Shown in pieces: positions 1 to 7,114 of a stretch of DNA of 64,000 bases. The position numbers and the translations under genes are program-made. Source of the stretch: JAXMAR01 sp046350295 (GTDB lineage: Bacteria > Planctomycetota > Planctomycetia > Gemmatales > Gemmataceae). Each line of letters begins with the position of its first letter. Positions within the stretch are counted from its first letter, which is position 1. The stretch lies in assembly GCA_046350295.1 (NCBI GenBank), contig JAXMAR010000018.1, forward strand, positions 68,663 to 132,662, written 5' to 3'. Below the pieces are notes generated by a model. The model saw only the letters and a program-made list of their open reading frames with translations. It was not told the DNA's origin and did not search any database.

Positions 1-60
1 GCCGGTCTTCTTCAAGCCATCCTCGAACACACGCCCGCCCAACTGGCAGGACCCGCTGCT

Positions 61-141
61 TCAGCCCCCGCCCTTGAGCCGAAGAATAATCAGCGCGAGC
101 AAGCCCAAGCCGAGAATGGCGGGCACGATGTAGTCCCACAT
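61..141 (-). CDS. 26-residue single-span membrane peptide
   Basis: A short ORF reads MWDYIVPAILGLG at its start, followed by a leucine/isoleucine-rich stretch and a basic, glycine-rich tail (RLKGGG). This amounts to one transmembrane helix with almost no flanking sequence. A near-perfect Shine-Dalgarno (GAGGAGG) sits 5 bases before the ATG, which is the main reason to believe it is translated. It is divergent from the cysteine desulfurase gene starting at 192. No family is recognised, and the function is unknown. It could instead be a chance ORF, but the combination of a strong ribosome site and a clean hydrophobic helix is unusual. Confidence 0.5.
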   Translation of the reverse strand: MWDYIVPAILGLGLLALIILRLKGGG

Positions 142-191
142 GATTGCCTCCTCGGTTCATTCTAACAAGAGACCGCCTGTAAGATGAACGC

Positions 192-1364
192 ATGGCTCCG
201 ATCTACATGGACAACAACGCCACGACCCGCGTCGACCCCCGCGTGCTCGAGGCAATGCTCCCGTACTTCACCGAGCACTACGGCAACGCCGCCAGCCGCA
301 ACCACGCCTTCGGCTGGAAAGCGGAGGAAGCGGTCGAGACGGCGCGGCGGCAGGTCGCGGACCTGATGGGCGCCGACAAGCGCGAGATCGTCTTCACCAG
401 CGGCGCCACCGAGAGCGACAACCTCGCCCTCAAAGGCGTCGCCCGCATGTATCGCGAGCAAGGCAACCACATCGTCACCGTCCAGACTGAGCACCACGCC
501 GTCCTCGACCCCTGCCGCCGTCTGCAATCCGAAGGCTTCGAGGTCACGTTCCTTCCCGTCGACGCCGACGGCCTCCTCGACTTCGAACGCCTCGCCGCCG
601 CCGTCACCGACCGGACCATCCTCGTCAGCGTCATGGCCGCCAACAACGAGATCGGCGTCCTCCAACCGATCGCCGACATCGGCCGGCTGTGCAAGGAACG
701 CAAGGTCCTCTTCCATACCGACGCAACTCAGGCCCTCGGCAAGATAGCGCTCGATGTCGAAGCCATGGGCATCGATCTCCTGAGTTGCTCGGCCCACAAG
801 ATGTACGGCCCCAAGGGAATCGGCGCTCTTTACGTGCGAAGGCGGAATCCACACGTCCGCCTCCAGCCTCTAATCGATGGCGGCGGCCACGAACGGGGCA
901 TGCGCTCCGGAACGTTGCCCGTGCCGCTCATCGTCGGCTTCGGGGCCGCCTGCGCCCTGTGCAAGGAGGAGATGGCGGGGGAGACCGAGCGGCAACGGAG
1001 ACTGCGGGAAAAATTGCGAGCGGCCTTGAGGGCCGAATTGCCCGACTGCCGCGTGAACGGCTCGCTGGAGCGTCGTCTTGCGGGCACCGGAACGTCAGTT
1101 TTCCGGACGTCGCGGCGAGGCGTTGTTGATGAGTCTCAAGGGTGTCGCCGTCAGCTCTGGCTCGGCCTGCACTTCCGCAAGCGTTGAGCCGAGCTATGTG
1201 CTGCGGGCCCTCGGCGTCCCGGACGACCTTGCCACGCCAGCATCCGCTTCGGCCTGGGCCGCTTCAACAGCGAGGAGGAGGTGGATGTCGTGATCCAGGA
1301 GGTAACGCAGGCGGTAAAGAAGCGCGCCCTAAATCCCCTGGCGAAAAATCGCGATTCCGTCTAA
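192..1364 (+). pseudogene. iscS: Cysteine desulfurase (NifS/IscS family), three frameshifts
   Basis: A PLP-dependent enzyme that takes sulfur from cysteine for Fe-S cluster assembly. The N-terminal reading (YMDNNATTRVDP) and the PLP lysine in SAHKMYGPKG (Lys203) are intact in the first frame. The catalytic-loop cysteine (SSGSACTS, codon 1168-1170) lies in another frame. Three single-base losses restore a full family-length protein of about 391 residues ending at 1364: near 1085 (G-N/H-R-NVSF), near 1111 (V-RGEALL) and at 1233 (DDLA-HASIRFGLG). Each would be repaired by one extra C in a short C-containing run. It lies directly upstream of an A-type Fe-S carrier, so a joint role in cluster assembly is expected. 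The defects may be sequence errors rather than true inactivation, because each shifted segment stays perfectly family-like. Confidence 0.88.
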
Positions 1365-1429
1365 GATTTGTGTCAGAATCAAACGCCCGGAAGAGAAAGA
1401 GCCCGTCGTCCCTCAAGGAGACCTGATCC

Positions 1430-1774
1430 ATGCCGATTACCCTGACCGAAAAGGCCGCCGGCGAAGTCAAGCGCATCATCACCGAGCAACAGGCCAGCCC
1501 CGGCGCCCCCGAGAAGATTTACCTCCGCATGCGCGTCGTCGGCGGCGGCTGCAGCGGCTTCCAGAACAAGCTCGACCTCGACCCGCAAGTGAACCCGAAG
1601 ATCGATGAGATCTTCGAGCAACATGGCGTCCCCGTCGTCGTCGACAAGCGCAGCCTCATGTACCTCACCGACGTCACGGTGGATTACCACGACGACCTCA
1701 ACCGCCGCGGCTTCTCGATCACCAACCCCAACGCCAAGACCACCTGCGGCTGCGGCAGCAGCTACTCGATGTGA
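1430..1774 (+). CDS. A-type iron-sulfur carrier (HesB/IscA/SufA/ErpA family)
   Basis: This 114-residue protein matches the A-type carrier family in length and pattern. Such proteins hold Fe-S clusters (or iron) and pass them to apo-proteins in the cytoplasm. The three conserved ligand cysteines are visible: Cys41 in GGGCSGF, and Cys106 and Cys108 in the C-terminal TTCGCGSS motif. The start has a good ribosome site (AAGGAG, 8 bases upstream). It follows the cysteine desulfurase by 65 bases on the same strand, consistent with a two-gene sulfur-transfer unit. Which subfamily it belongs to (IscA, SufA or ErpA) cannot be settled from the sequence alone. Confidence 0.93.
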   Translation: MPITLTEKAAGEVKRIITEQQASPGAPEKIYLRMRVVGGGCSGFQNKLDLDPQVNPKIDEIFEQHGVPVVVDKRSLMYLTDVTVDYHDDLNRRGFSITNPNAKTTCGCGSSYSM

Positions 1775-1790
1775 GAAATGCGGAATGCGA

Positions 1791-1838
1791 AATGAAGAAT
1801 GCAGAATGAGCCGGCCGGTTCATTCTGCATTCTTCATT
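1791..1838. repeat. Inverted repeat of GAATGCAGAATG-type units
   Basis: Two perfect 19-base arms (1791-1809 and 1820-1838) flank a GCCGGCCGG-containing loop. The surrounding bases, roughly 1777-1870, are low-complexity variations of GAATGC and TTCTGCATTC. The structure lies just after the Fe-S carrier stop codon and before tRNA-Val. It could act as a transcription terminator for the carrier gene. It also resembles a dispersed intergenic palindrome rather than a classic terminator, as no clean T-run follows. Confidence 0.7.
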
Positions 1839-1887
1839 CTGACTTCTGCATTCTGCATTCCGACTTCTGACTCTTGCATTTCCCAAG

Positions 1888-1960
1888 GGGCGCTTAGCTC
1901 AGCGGCTAGAGCACCTGGTTTACACCCAGGGGGTCGGGGGTTCGAAACCCTCAGCGCCCA
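1888..1960 (+). tRNA. tRNA-Val (anticodon TAC)
   Basis: A complete cloverleaf can be folded. The acceptor stem is GGGCGCT/AGCGCCC with discriminator A. The D arm is GCTC/GAGC. The anticodon stem is CCTGG/CCAGG with loop TTTACAC, giving anticodon TAC at 1921-1923. The T arm has loop TTCGAAA at 1941-1947. No CCA is encoded. Its 3' 42 bases are duplicated exactly at 4777-4818, marking it as the integration target of a small element. Confidence 0.97.
1919..1960 (+). repeat. attL-like site: 3' end of tRNA-Val (copy 1)
   Basis: This is the anticodon-loop-to-3'-end part of the intact tRNA. It is identical over 42 bases to 4777-4818, and the identity stops on both sides (G before versus T; A after versus T). 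The intact tRNA lies on this side, so integration preserved the gene. Confidence 0.9.
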
Positions 1961-2032
1961 ATCGCACAAGTCGAAAAAGAAAGGCGACTTGCGGCGACAG
2001 CCAAAAATGACAGTGGGTGAAAAAGGGCAGTT

Positions 2033-2055
2033 TTGTAGCAGATTCTTGTAGCAGC
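2033..2055 (+). repeat. Putative integrase arm-type sites, left end
   Basis: Two direct copies of TTGTAGCAG sit at 2033-2041 and 2046-2054, spaced 13 bases start to start, between the left attachment site and the integrase start at 2113. The same decamer TTGTAGCAGA recurs in both orientations near the right attachment site (4581-4669). Short repeated motifs of this type flanking the core are typical binding sites for the integrase N-terminal domain. This is inference from position and repetition. Confidence 0.55.
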
Positions 2056-2112
2056 CTCGGGGCTGCTGCAACCTTCCGGTTTACCGCGTGTGGTTTTCTG
2101 GAGGGTTCTGCG

Positions 2113-2418
2113 ATGCCGAACAAGCCGTTTTTCCGCAAACACGACTCCTGGTGGGTCGTGCAGCTCCGCCAGGGCGCCAAGCGCTGGCAGCACAAGCTCG
2201 TCAAGGGATCACTTCCCAAGGGCAAGGACGCTGAGAAAGAGGCGTATCGGCTCTTCACCGAGCTGATGGCTCAAGGCGCGGACACCTTGCCCGCTCCCAA
2301 CAAGATTCGCATGAGCGAGCTGCTCGCGGCGTTCCTTCAGCACGCGCGCGACAAAGTGAAAGAGCGCACCTTCGCGGAGCAAGGCTTCCCTCACCTCTTC
2401 CTCAACGATCACAAATAA
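2113..2418 (+). pseudogene. Tyrosine recombinase/phage integrase, N-terminal fragment
   Basis: A 101-residue ORF starts at an ATG with a good ribosome site (GGAGGG). Its first half (FFRKHDSWWVVQL, then KRWQHKLVKG) resembles the arm-binding domain of planctomycete integrases. It is followed by an MSELLAAFLQHARDKVKERT segment like the start of the SAM-like core-binding domain. The catalytic domain with its Arg-His-Arg-Tyr residues is absent. The frame ends at 2418, where the DNA switches to unrelated minus-strand sequence, so this is a truncated remnant. Its position immediately inside the attachment site and its orientation away from the tRNA fit the element's own integrase. Confidence 0.72.
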
Positions 2419-2523
2419 CCCAGGCATGAAGTCGGGCTCGTCGAGCATGCACGGGCAATGGGTCTGGACCCAGACGTGCAGGCGCTCGACGCAGTCACCT
2501 GTAAGCGGGATTCGCTCCTTCAT
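2405..2523 (-). pseudogene. Small cysteine-containing ORF fragment, 3' end lost
   Basis: On the minus strand an ATG at 2523 opens a short protein-like stretch of about 40 residues (MKERIPLTGDCVERLHVWVQ, then a CPCMLDEPDFMPG motif). Its start overlaps the preceding stop codon as ATGA, suggesting translational coupling with the ORF that runs out of the IS3 remnant. Beyond about 2405 the frame continues only as antisense of the integrase fragment, so the original 3' end appears lost. No family is recognised. Confidence 0.35.
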
Positions 2524-2613
2524 CGCTCTCCCCCCTTTCCCGCTGGCTGCCCGTCAGTCTTCGGTGCCGGCGCCTTGGGTTTCGGTGTTCCGGCTTTGAG
2601 GTTCACGAGCTGC

Positions 2614-2844
2614 CCCAGCAACTCGCACTGCCGCCGCACGCTCAGCCACGCATGCTTCGGCTCGATCAACCCACGTCGGGCCTCAGCCGAAACACGCAGC
2701 TTTTTTTTTGATCCACTCCAGCTCCATCTTCAGCCGACCGATCTGCTCATAGAGTTCGGCCACCTCGCTGTCGTCACGCCGCTGACTCTCTCCCGGATTG
2801 GCGAACAACTCCTCGGCGCCATCCACAAGGCTCCGCGATCCGCT
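2614..2844 (-). pseudogene. IS3-family transposase remnant (OrfA end and OrfB start)
   Basis: The minus strand encodes a typical OrfA C-terminus (EELFANPGES, then ELYEQIGRLKMELEWIKKK). It reaches a run of nine A (2701-2709), then in the -1 frame the start of OrfB (EARRGLIEPKHAWLSVRRQC, ELLG). The A-run is where IS3 elements make the OrfAB fusion by programmed -1 frameshifting. An in-frame stop at 2845-2847 and loss of similarity after ELLG (about 2613) show truncation on both sides. No terminal inverted repeats were found, and the DDE catalytic core is missing. The insertion appears to have cut the neighbouring gene at 2845-3243. Confidence 0.75.
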
Positions 2845-3243
2845 TTAGCTCCTGCCATTTAATCGGCATGGGCGAGGATACGACGTTCGGATCTAATGCC
2901 TGAATAAGAACGTCATCTAGAAGGCTGCCGAGCGTCTGCACGGCGGCGACTGCCATCGTAGAGGCTTCCTTCACTGTGGCCGGCATACGATTCGGATGGA
3001 CGCTTGCCGTGGCCTCCCGGAGCGTGACGTAGAGGTCATTAAGAGACGTGTAAAACGCGGGCGTCTGGGAAAATGGTCTTTAACAGTCGTCAGAAGCAGC
3101 CCCACTACCTCCTCAATAACCTGCGTACGGTCAACATCTGTGAGATAGTCACTGCTGTCCATAATACGAGTAGAGCCCTCGCTCACAAATTGCTGGGCAT
3201 CGGCTAGCTTTGATCGTTTTCTGCGGCTGTGAAGCGGGCGCAT
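2845..3243 (-). pseudogene. Unknown protein, frameshifted and 3'-truncated
   Basis: A coding-like stretch begins with MRPLHSRRKRSKLADAQQFV on the minus strand and continues to LLLTTVKDHF. There the sense frame changes near 3075 at a TTTTCCC run and goes on as TPAFYTSLNDLYVTLREA, then PATVKEASTM, to about WQELKRIAEP. The two parts together would give about 130 residues of mixed alpha-helical character. The distal end runs into the IS3 remnant. No family is recognised. It lies upstream of nothing obviously coupled, inside the tRNA-Val element. Confidence 0.4.
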
Positions 3244-3291
3244 GGTCCAGGCTGGGGTTAGTGACTCAAAGGAGAAAGAGCGAATGCTCGG

Positions 3292-4119
3292 TCAAAATGT
3301 TTCAATTTCCTGAGGATCAACATTCAGGCAGTTCGCAATTTTTTGCAGCGTATCCCGGTGTGGCTTGCCTACCTCACCTCTTTCGATCCGCGCAATGGTC
3401 TTGGCGGGAATCGAGTTGAAATCGCTCTGCCTAAGCCCCTTTTGAATCCTAAGCCGGCGAAGACAGGCGCCGAAGGAGCGGTCCTCCTCTCGGCGCTTGG
3501 CATTGAGGCGGCGGCGAAACTCCGGGTCTACTTCGTAGAGTATTGCGTCACTTGCTGCCTCGTATTCGCCCAGGCATACAGTCTGACCGTAATCGGTGAG
3601 CGCGAGAGCGGATGGGTTCGGCTTCGCCGCTGTACCAGGCGATTTGAAAATGGAGGTCGGCACGGCAAGGCGGTCGAAATTGCCACGGTAGAGAATAAGT
3701 GTATCTGTCTTTCGGTCTGCAAATCCGCCGATGAAGAGGTCGTCGCGGTTCTTTGCAGCAAGGACCTCGGCCAACTCTTCGTAGGGCAGGAGTTTGAAGG
3801 ACGCTGTTCCCCAGGCAATGGGAGCAAAAAGCTCTTCCAATGCCGGAAGAATCTCCAGTGACGGGGGAAACAGCAATAGCAGCCGGCCCAGCCGCGGCCG
3901 GATGCTCGTCTTGGACGAACCACCAAATGCCTCCTTGAGAAGTTCTTCGGTTGGAACGGACTGTGTCGCAATCCAAACAGAGTCTTGTTTCGGAGCCTGG
4001 CGAATCGCAGCGTGAAACTGGCTGCGTCTGCGGAGCTTCTCAACGGGCGCGGGAAAACGAAAACGCCTCGTCGGTTCGCTTCCGAGCAAATAGAATCGCT
4101 CATTCGTTTTTGTCGCCAT
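3292..4119 (-). CDS. XRE-type helix-turn-helix protein with unknown N-terminal domain
   Basis: This is a 275-residue protein. The last 60 residues form a Cro/C1-type DNA-binding domain (ACLRRLRIQKGLRQSDF, AKTIARIERGEVG, LQKIANCLNVDP). The first 190 or so residues are unrecognised and contain a hydrophobic LLLLFPPSLEILPALEELF segment. The ATG at 4119 lies 20 bases inside the end of the upstream gene (4100-4399), so the two are translationally coupled. A longer in-frame extension to 4275 exists but would overlap that gene entirely and is rejected. Position in the integrative element suggests a maintenance, regulatory or toxin-antitoxin-like role. An antitoxin or repressor with a sensing domain fits, but no function can be assigned. 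Confidence 0.75.
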   Translation of the reverse strand: MATKTNERFYLLGSEPTRRFRFPAPVEKLRRRSQFHAAIRQAPKQDSVWIATQSVPTEELLKEAFGGSSKTSIRPRLGRLLLLFPPSLEILPALEELFAPIAWGTASFKLLPYEELAEVLAAKNRDDLFIGGFADRKTDTLILYRGNFDRLAVPTSIFKSPGTAAKPNPSALALTDYGQTVCLGEYEAASDAILYEVDPEFRRRLNAKRREEDRSFGACLRRLRIQKGLRQSDFNSIPAKTIARIERGEVGKPHRDTLQKIANCLNVDPQEIETF

Positions 4120-4399
4120 TGTTCGCTTCTTCTTCAGAAGGCACGGGATTGTGAGGATACAGCGCGTCCCACTCCCTGCACAGTTGCCGCCAGTTCTCCT
4201 CGATAGTTGTCCGCAGGTCGTCGGGAAAGTCCTTCCATCGCCCCTCGTCCATGAATTCCCCGGTACGCAGTCCAAGGCGCCAGGAATCAGTCCCGCGGAT
4301 GATCGTGGCGTGCGGCTGCTCCAGGCGCTCCTTGTCGCGAATCTTCACCTTCCAGCCTGCCTTGGCAAGCTGCTTCGACAGGGGCAGGTCAAACGCCAT
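4100..4399 (-). CDS. Conserved-looking 99-residue protein, partner of the XRE regulator
   Basis: The protein starts MAFDLPLSKQLAKAGWKVKI and contains PHATIIRGTDSWRLGLRTGE, then several tryptophans and an acidic tail. It is small and basic at the N-terminus, with a GGGGAG ribosome site 6 bases upstream. The PHATI stretch is loosely reminiscent of DUF4160-type toxin proteins, but no family is firmly recognised. It is the first gene of a two-gene unit, and its last 20 bases overlap the start of the XRE-type gene. A small protein followed by a coupled HTH partner is a common toxin-antitoxin layout, which is inference only. Confidence 0.7.
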   Translation of the reverse strand: MAFDLPLSKQLAKAGWKVKIRDKERLEQPHATIIRGTDSWRLGLRTGEFMDEGRWKDFPDDLRTTIEENWRQLCREWDALYPHNPVPSEEEANNGDKNE

Positions 4400-4580
4400 G
4401 AAAACTCCCCTTGCCTGAGTGGGAAGCGCATGGCGAACTCTCCCTGATATTATGTCCTATTTCTTGTAATTTGGAAAGGGACATTTTGAGGGCCTCGGTA
4501 AGAGAGCGGGAATACAGGTATGCTTTCGTTTTTTCCCCGCTCCGGCAAGCCTTGAATTACGGGAGTGCCATCGTCTGGGC

Positions 4581-4669
4581 CTGCTACAAATCTGCTGCAA
4601 GAATGCCTTCAAGCGCCGCCCACCTGGTCCGTCCCCAGGTGGTTGAATGTTGCAGCAGATTTGTAGCAG
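4581..4669. repeat. 20-bp inverted repeat, putative integrase arm sites, right end
   Basis: A perfect 20-base arm at 4581-4600 is repeated in inverse orientation at 4650-4669. Between them lies a smaller CACCTGG/CCAGGTG stem (4621-4627 and 4635-4641). Each arm contains the TTGTAGCAG motif that also occurs twice beside the left attachment site. The rest of the gene-free stretch 4400-4919 holds the attachment repeat at 4777-4818 and otherwise nothing recognised. Confidence 0.7.
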
Positions 4670-4776
4670 AGAAGGTCAGAAAGGGTGGAAAACAAGGGAG
4701 TCCGTGCGTACAATCGGATCACGGAAGTCGCGAAGGTGGCTGGATTTCCAGCGAATCGCGCTGCACTCTCTTCACT

Positions 4777-4818
4777 TTTACACCCAGGGGGTCGGGGGTT
4801 CGAAACCCTCAGCGCCCA
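4777..4818 (+). repeat. attR-like site: duplicated 3' end of tRNA-Val (copy 2)
   Basis: Identical over 42 bases to 1919-1960. The 5' half of a tRNA is absent here, so this is not a second tRNA gene but the distal attachment site left by integration. Confidence 0.9.
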
Positions 4819-4919
4819 TTCTGTTACTCACGTCTCAATTGCTGCCCGATTCATTGCAGTCGCTCATGCCCGTCGGGCACGCGGGATGATGAACCGCGGG
4901 TGTGCGAAATGAAGCGGAA

Positions 4920-5960
4920 TCAGCCGGCCTGCTCGAAGGGGGTGCGGGGCATGGAGAAGAAGACGCAGCGGTTGCGGCCGGTGGTTTTGGCTTCGGAAAG
5001 GGCGGCGGCGGCGGTGTGCTTCATGGATTCGTAGTCGACCTCGGCGCCGTCGTCGCAGACGGCGAAGCCGATGGAGACGCGGACGGGGATGATGGCGTCG
5101 CGGTAGGTAAAGAGGCCGCGCTCGACGGCGGAGCGGATGCGTTCGCCGACGGCCTTGGCGCCGTCCATGTCGGTTTCGGGGGCGATGACCATGAACTCCT
5201 CGCCGCCGATGCGACCGAGGAGGTCGACGGTGCGCAGGGAGGTGGTGAGGACCTTGGCGAGGTCGACGAGGACCTTGTCGCCGCCGGGGAGGAGGAAGCG
5301 GGCGTTGATGTCCTTGAAGTGGTCGACGTCGATGAGCCCGATGGAGAGCGGGCCGGGGTAGCGGTCGCGGCGGCGCAGCTCGCGTTCGGCGAGGCGGTCC
5401 ATGGCGCGGCGGTTGGGGAGGCTGGTGAGCGGGTCGGTGAGAGCGAGCTTTTCGAGCATCTTGTTCTTTTGCTCGAGCTCGTGGTTGGTCTCTTCGAGCT
5501 CGCGGGTGCGCTGGGCGACGCGGCCCTCGAGTTCGAGGTTGAGCTGGCGAAGCTCCTCGACGAGGCGTTCATTGCTGCGCTCCAGCTCGAACGTATGAGC
5601 GGCGGAGCGGAGGGTGTCGGTCAGCTCGTCGGTGCGCCAGGGCTTGAAGAGGTAGCGGAAGACTTGGCCGCGGTTGATGGCGTCGACGGCCTCCTCGATC
5701 TCGGCGAAGCCGGTCATGAGGAGGCGGACAGTCTTGGGATGGTGTTGCTTGACCCACTCGAGAAGATGCACGCCGGACAGGCGCGGCATCTTCTGGTCGG
5801 TGAGAAGGATGTCGATGTCGCGGCGGGCGAAGACGTCCATGGCCGCGGCCGCGGAGTCCGCGGTGACCACGTCGTAATCGGCCTTCAGTAACGTGGCGAG
5901 GGTGGAGAGGATGTAGGGTTCATCATCCACCACCAAGAGAGAGCAGCGGTTATTGCTCAC
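4920..5960 (-). CDS. Response regulator with GGDEF domain (diguanylate cyclase)
   Basis: A two-domain cytoplasmic signalling protein of 346 residues. Residues 7-125 form a receiver domain with acidic pocket DDE (12-14) and phospho-acceptor Asp55 (LLTDQKMP). A coiled-coil linker (ERLVEELRQLNLELEGRV) leads to a GGDEF domain with the active signature GGEEF at about 252. An RTVD inhibitory I-site lies five residues before it, so product feedback is expected. It should make c-di-GMP when phosphorylated. The start is placed at the GTG at 5960, which has a GAGG ribosome site 6 bases upstream. The longer TTG start at 6023 has none. No cognate histidine kinase is adjacent. The following 6024-6184 stretch holds no gene. 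Confidence 0.93.
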   Translation of the reverse strand: MSNNRCSLLVVDDEPYILSTLATLLKADYDVVTADSAAAAMDVFARRDIDILLTDQKMPRLSGVHLLEWVKQHHPKTVRLLMTGFAEIEEAVDAINRGQVFRYLFKPWRTDELTDTLRSAAHTFELERSNERLVEELRQLNLELEGRVAQRTRELEETNHELEQKNKMLEKLALTDPLTSLPNRRAMDRLAERELRRRDRYPGPLSIGLIDVDHFKDINARFLLPGGDKVLVDLAKVLTTSLRTVDLLGRIGGEEFMVIAPETDMDGAKAVGERIRSAVERGLFTYRDAIIPVRVSIGFAVCDDGAEVDYESMKHTAAAALSEAKTTGRNRCVFFSMPRTPFEQAG

Positions 5961-6184
5961 GATCCGCCTCGTAGGCGACCAAACCACCCGGACGGGGTTT
6001 TGGACGACAGAGTGATTTGTCAACTAGTAGCTTATTCTGATCCGGAAGGCCAATGAATGCGCGGTTTTGTGCTCAAAACGGCCCGGATACGATAAGCATG
6101 TTCAGTGCAAATGGCGTTTTCGTGCATCCATTCGCGAAAGTTAACAAAACAATAGCATTGTAACGGGCGGCGTGCGGGCGAAAT

Positions 6185-7114
6185 TCACGATTTTTGCACC
6201 CAGCGGAGCTTGGCGGAGCGGGAGCGAGGGTTGGCCAGACGTTCCTCGGGGCCGGCGCGCAGGCAGTCGTCGGAGCCGGCGGAGTAGCGGCCGGCGCGGA
6301 ACCCCTCCTGAAAGGAGCGTTTCACCAGGCGATCCTCGCCGCTGTGGAAGGAGATGACGGCGGCGCGACCGGAAGGCAGGAGACATTCGGGGATGAGGCG
6401 GAGGAGCTGAGTCAGACTGGCAAGCTCGCGGTTGAGGAGGATGCGGAGCGCCTGGAAGGAGCGGGCGGCGGGGTGCAGGTTCCATTTGCCGGCGCTGGGG
6501 TGGAGGCGCCATTTCTTTGACGCGCCGGCGGCGGCGCGGATGATGTCGCTCAGCTTGCGCGTGGTTTCGATCGGGCCTTGCGCGCGCGCCTGGACGATGG
6601 CGGCGGCGATCGCTTCCGCGTTGGGTTCGTCTCCAAGTTCGGCGAGAGCCCGGCTCAAATCGGACTCGTCGATGTTCTGAAGCAGGTCGGCGAGCGTCTT
6701 GCCCCGGCTGCGGTCCATGCGCATGTCGAGGACGCCGTCGCGGGCGTAGGAGAAGCCGCGGTCGGGATTGTCAACCTGCATGCTGGACATGCCGAGATCG
6801 GCGAGGATGGCGTGGACCTGGCGGCCGGCGAGGATGCGGTCCAGGCCGGCGAAGTTGGCGTGGTGTAACTCGAAGGGGTGGCCGACTTCTCCGAGGCGTT
6901 CGCGGGCGCGTGGCAGATTCTCCGGGTCCGTGTCGAGACCGATGAGCAGGCCGGTGGGGCCAAGGCGGCGTAGCAGCTCGACGGAATGGCCGGCGAAGCC
7001 GAGGGTGCAATCGACGACAATCCGCCCGGGCTGAGGGTCGAGGATTTCGAGCGCCTCGCGTAGGAGGACCGGGCGGTGCTCTCCGGCGGGGGTGCTGCGG
7101 CGCTTGGGTTTCAT
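6185..7114 (-). CDS. rsmH: 16S rRNA (cytosine1402-N4)-methyltransferase RsmH
   Basis: A 309-residue protein of the MraW/RsmH family, which methylates N4 of C1402 in the ribosomal P-site using S-adenosylmethionine. Visible family features are HRPVLLREALEIL at the N-terminus, the SAM-binding VVDCTLGFAGHSVELL, the ILADLGMSSMQVD and GFSYARDGVLDMRMD motifs, and the C-terminal AVISFHSGEDRLVKRSF. In most bacteria this gene opens the division and cell-wall cluster. Here neither ftsL, ftsI nor mur genes are adjacent, consistent with the dispersed division genes and lack of FtsZ in planctomycetes. The start ATG lacks a clear Shine-Dalgarno. Confidence 0.96.
   Translation of the reverse strand: MKPKRRSTPAGEHRPVLLREALEILDPQPGRIVVDCTLGFAGHSVELLRRLGPTGLLIGLDTDPENLPRARERLGEVGHPFELHHANFAGLDRILAGRQVHAILADLGMSSMQVDNPDRGFSYARDGVLDMRMDRSRGKTLADLLQNIDESDLSRALAELGDEPNAEAIAAAIVQARAQGPIETTRKLSDIIRAAAGASKKWRLHPSAGKWNLHPAARSFQALRILLNRELASLTQLLRLIPECLLPSGRAAVISFHSGEDRLVKRSFQEGFRAGRYSAGSDDCLRAGPEERLANPRSRSAKLRWVQKS

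Larger units (their letters stand above)
1919..4818. mobile_element. Remnant integrative element in tRNA-Val, bounded by 42-bp direct repeats
   Basis: A perfect 42-bp direct repeat (1919-1960 and 4777-4818) consists of the 3' half of tRNA-Val, the usual attachment site for tyrosine recombinases. Just inside the left end is a truncated integrase (2113-2418). The interior holds an IS3-family remnant, a frameshifted unknown gene and a small-protein/XRE-regulator pair, nearly all on the minus strand. Copies of a TTGTAGCAGA motif occur near both ends and look like integrase arm sites. The interior seems less GC-rich than the flanks by eye. About 2.9 kb is far too small for a functional conjugative element, so this is a decayed island or a satellite that has lost most of its cargo. 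Confidence 0.85.

Noticed and set aside
3292..4275. Longer 327-residue version of the XRE protein
   Set aside because: The N-terminal 52 residues are the wrong frame of the upstream gene. The ATG at 4119 gives a coupled start.
4777..4818. Second tRNA-Val gene
   Set aside because: Only the 3' 42 bases are present. The D arm and 5' acceptor strand are missing.
6018..6023. TTGACA on the minus strand as a -35 promoter box of the GGDEF gene
   Set aside because: No acceptable -10 hexamer at the right distance (AAACCC is found there).
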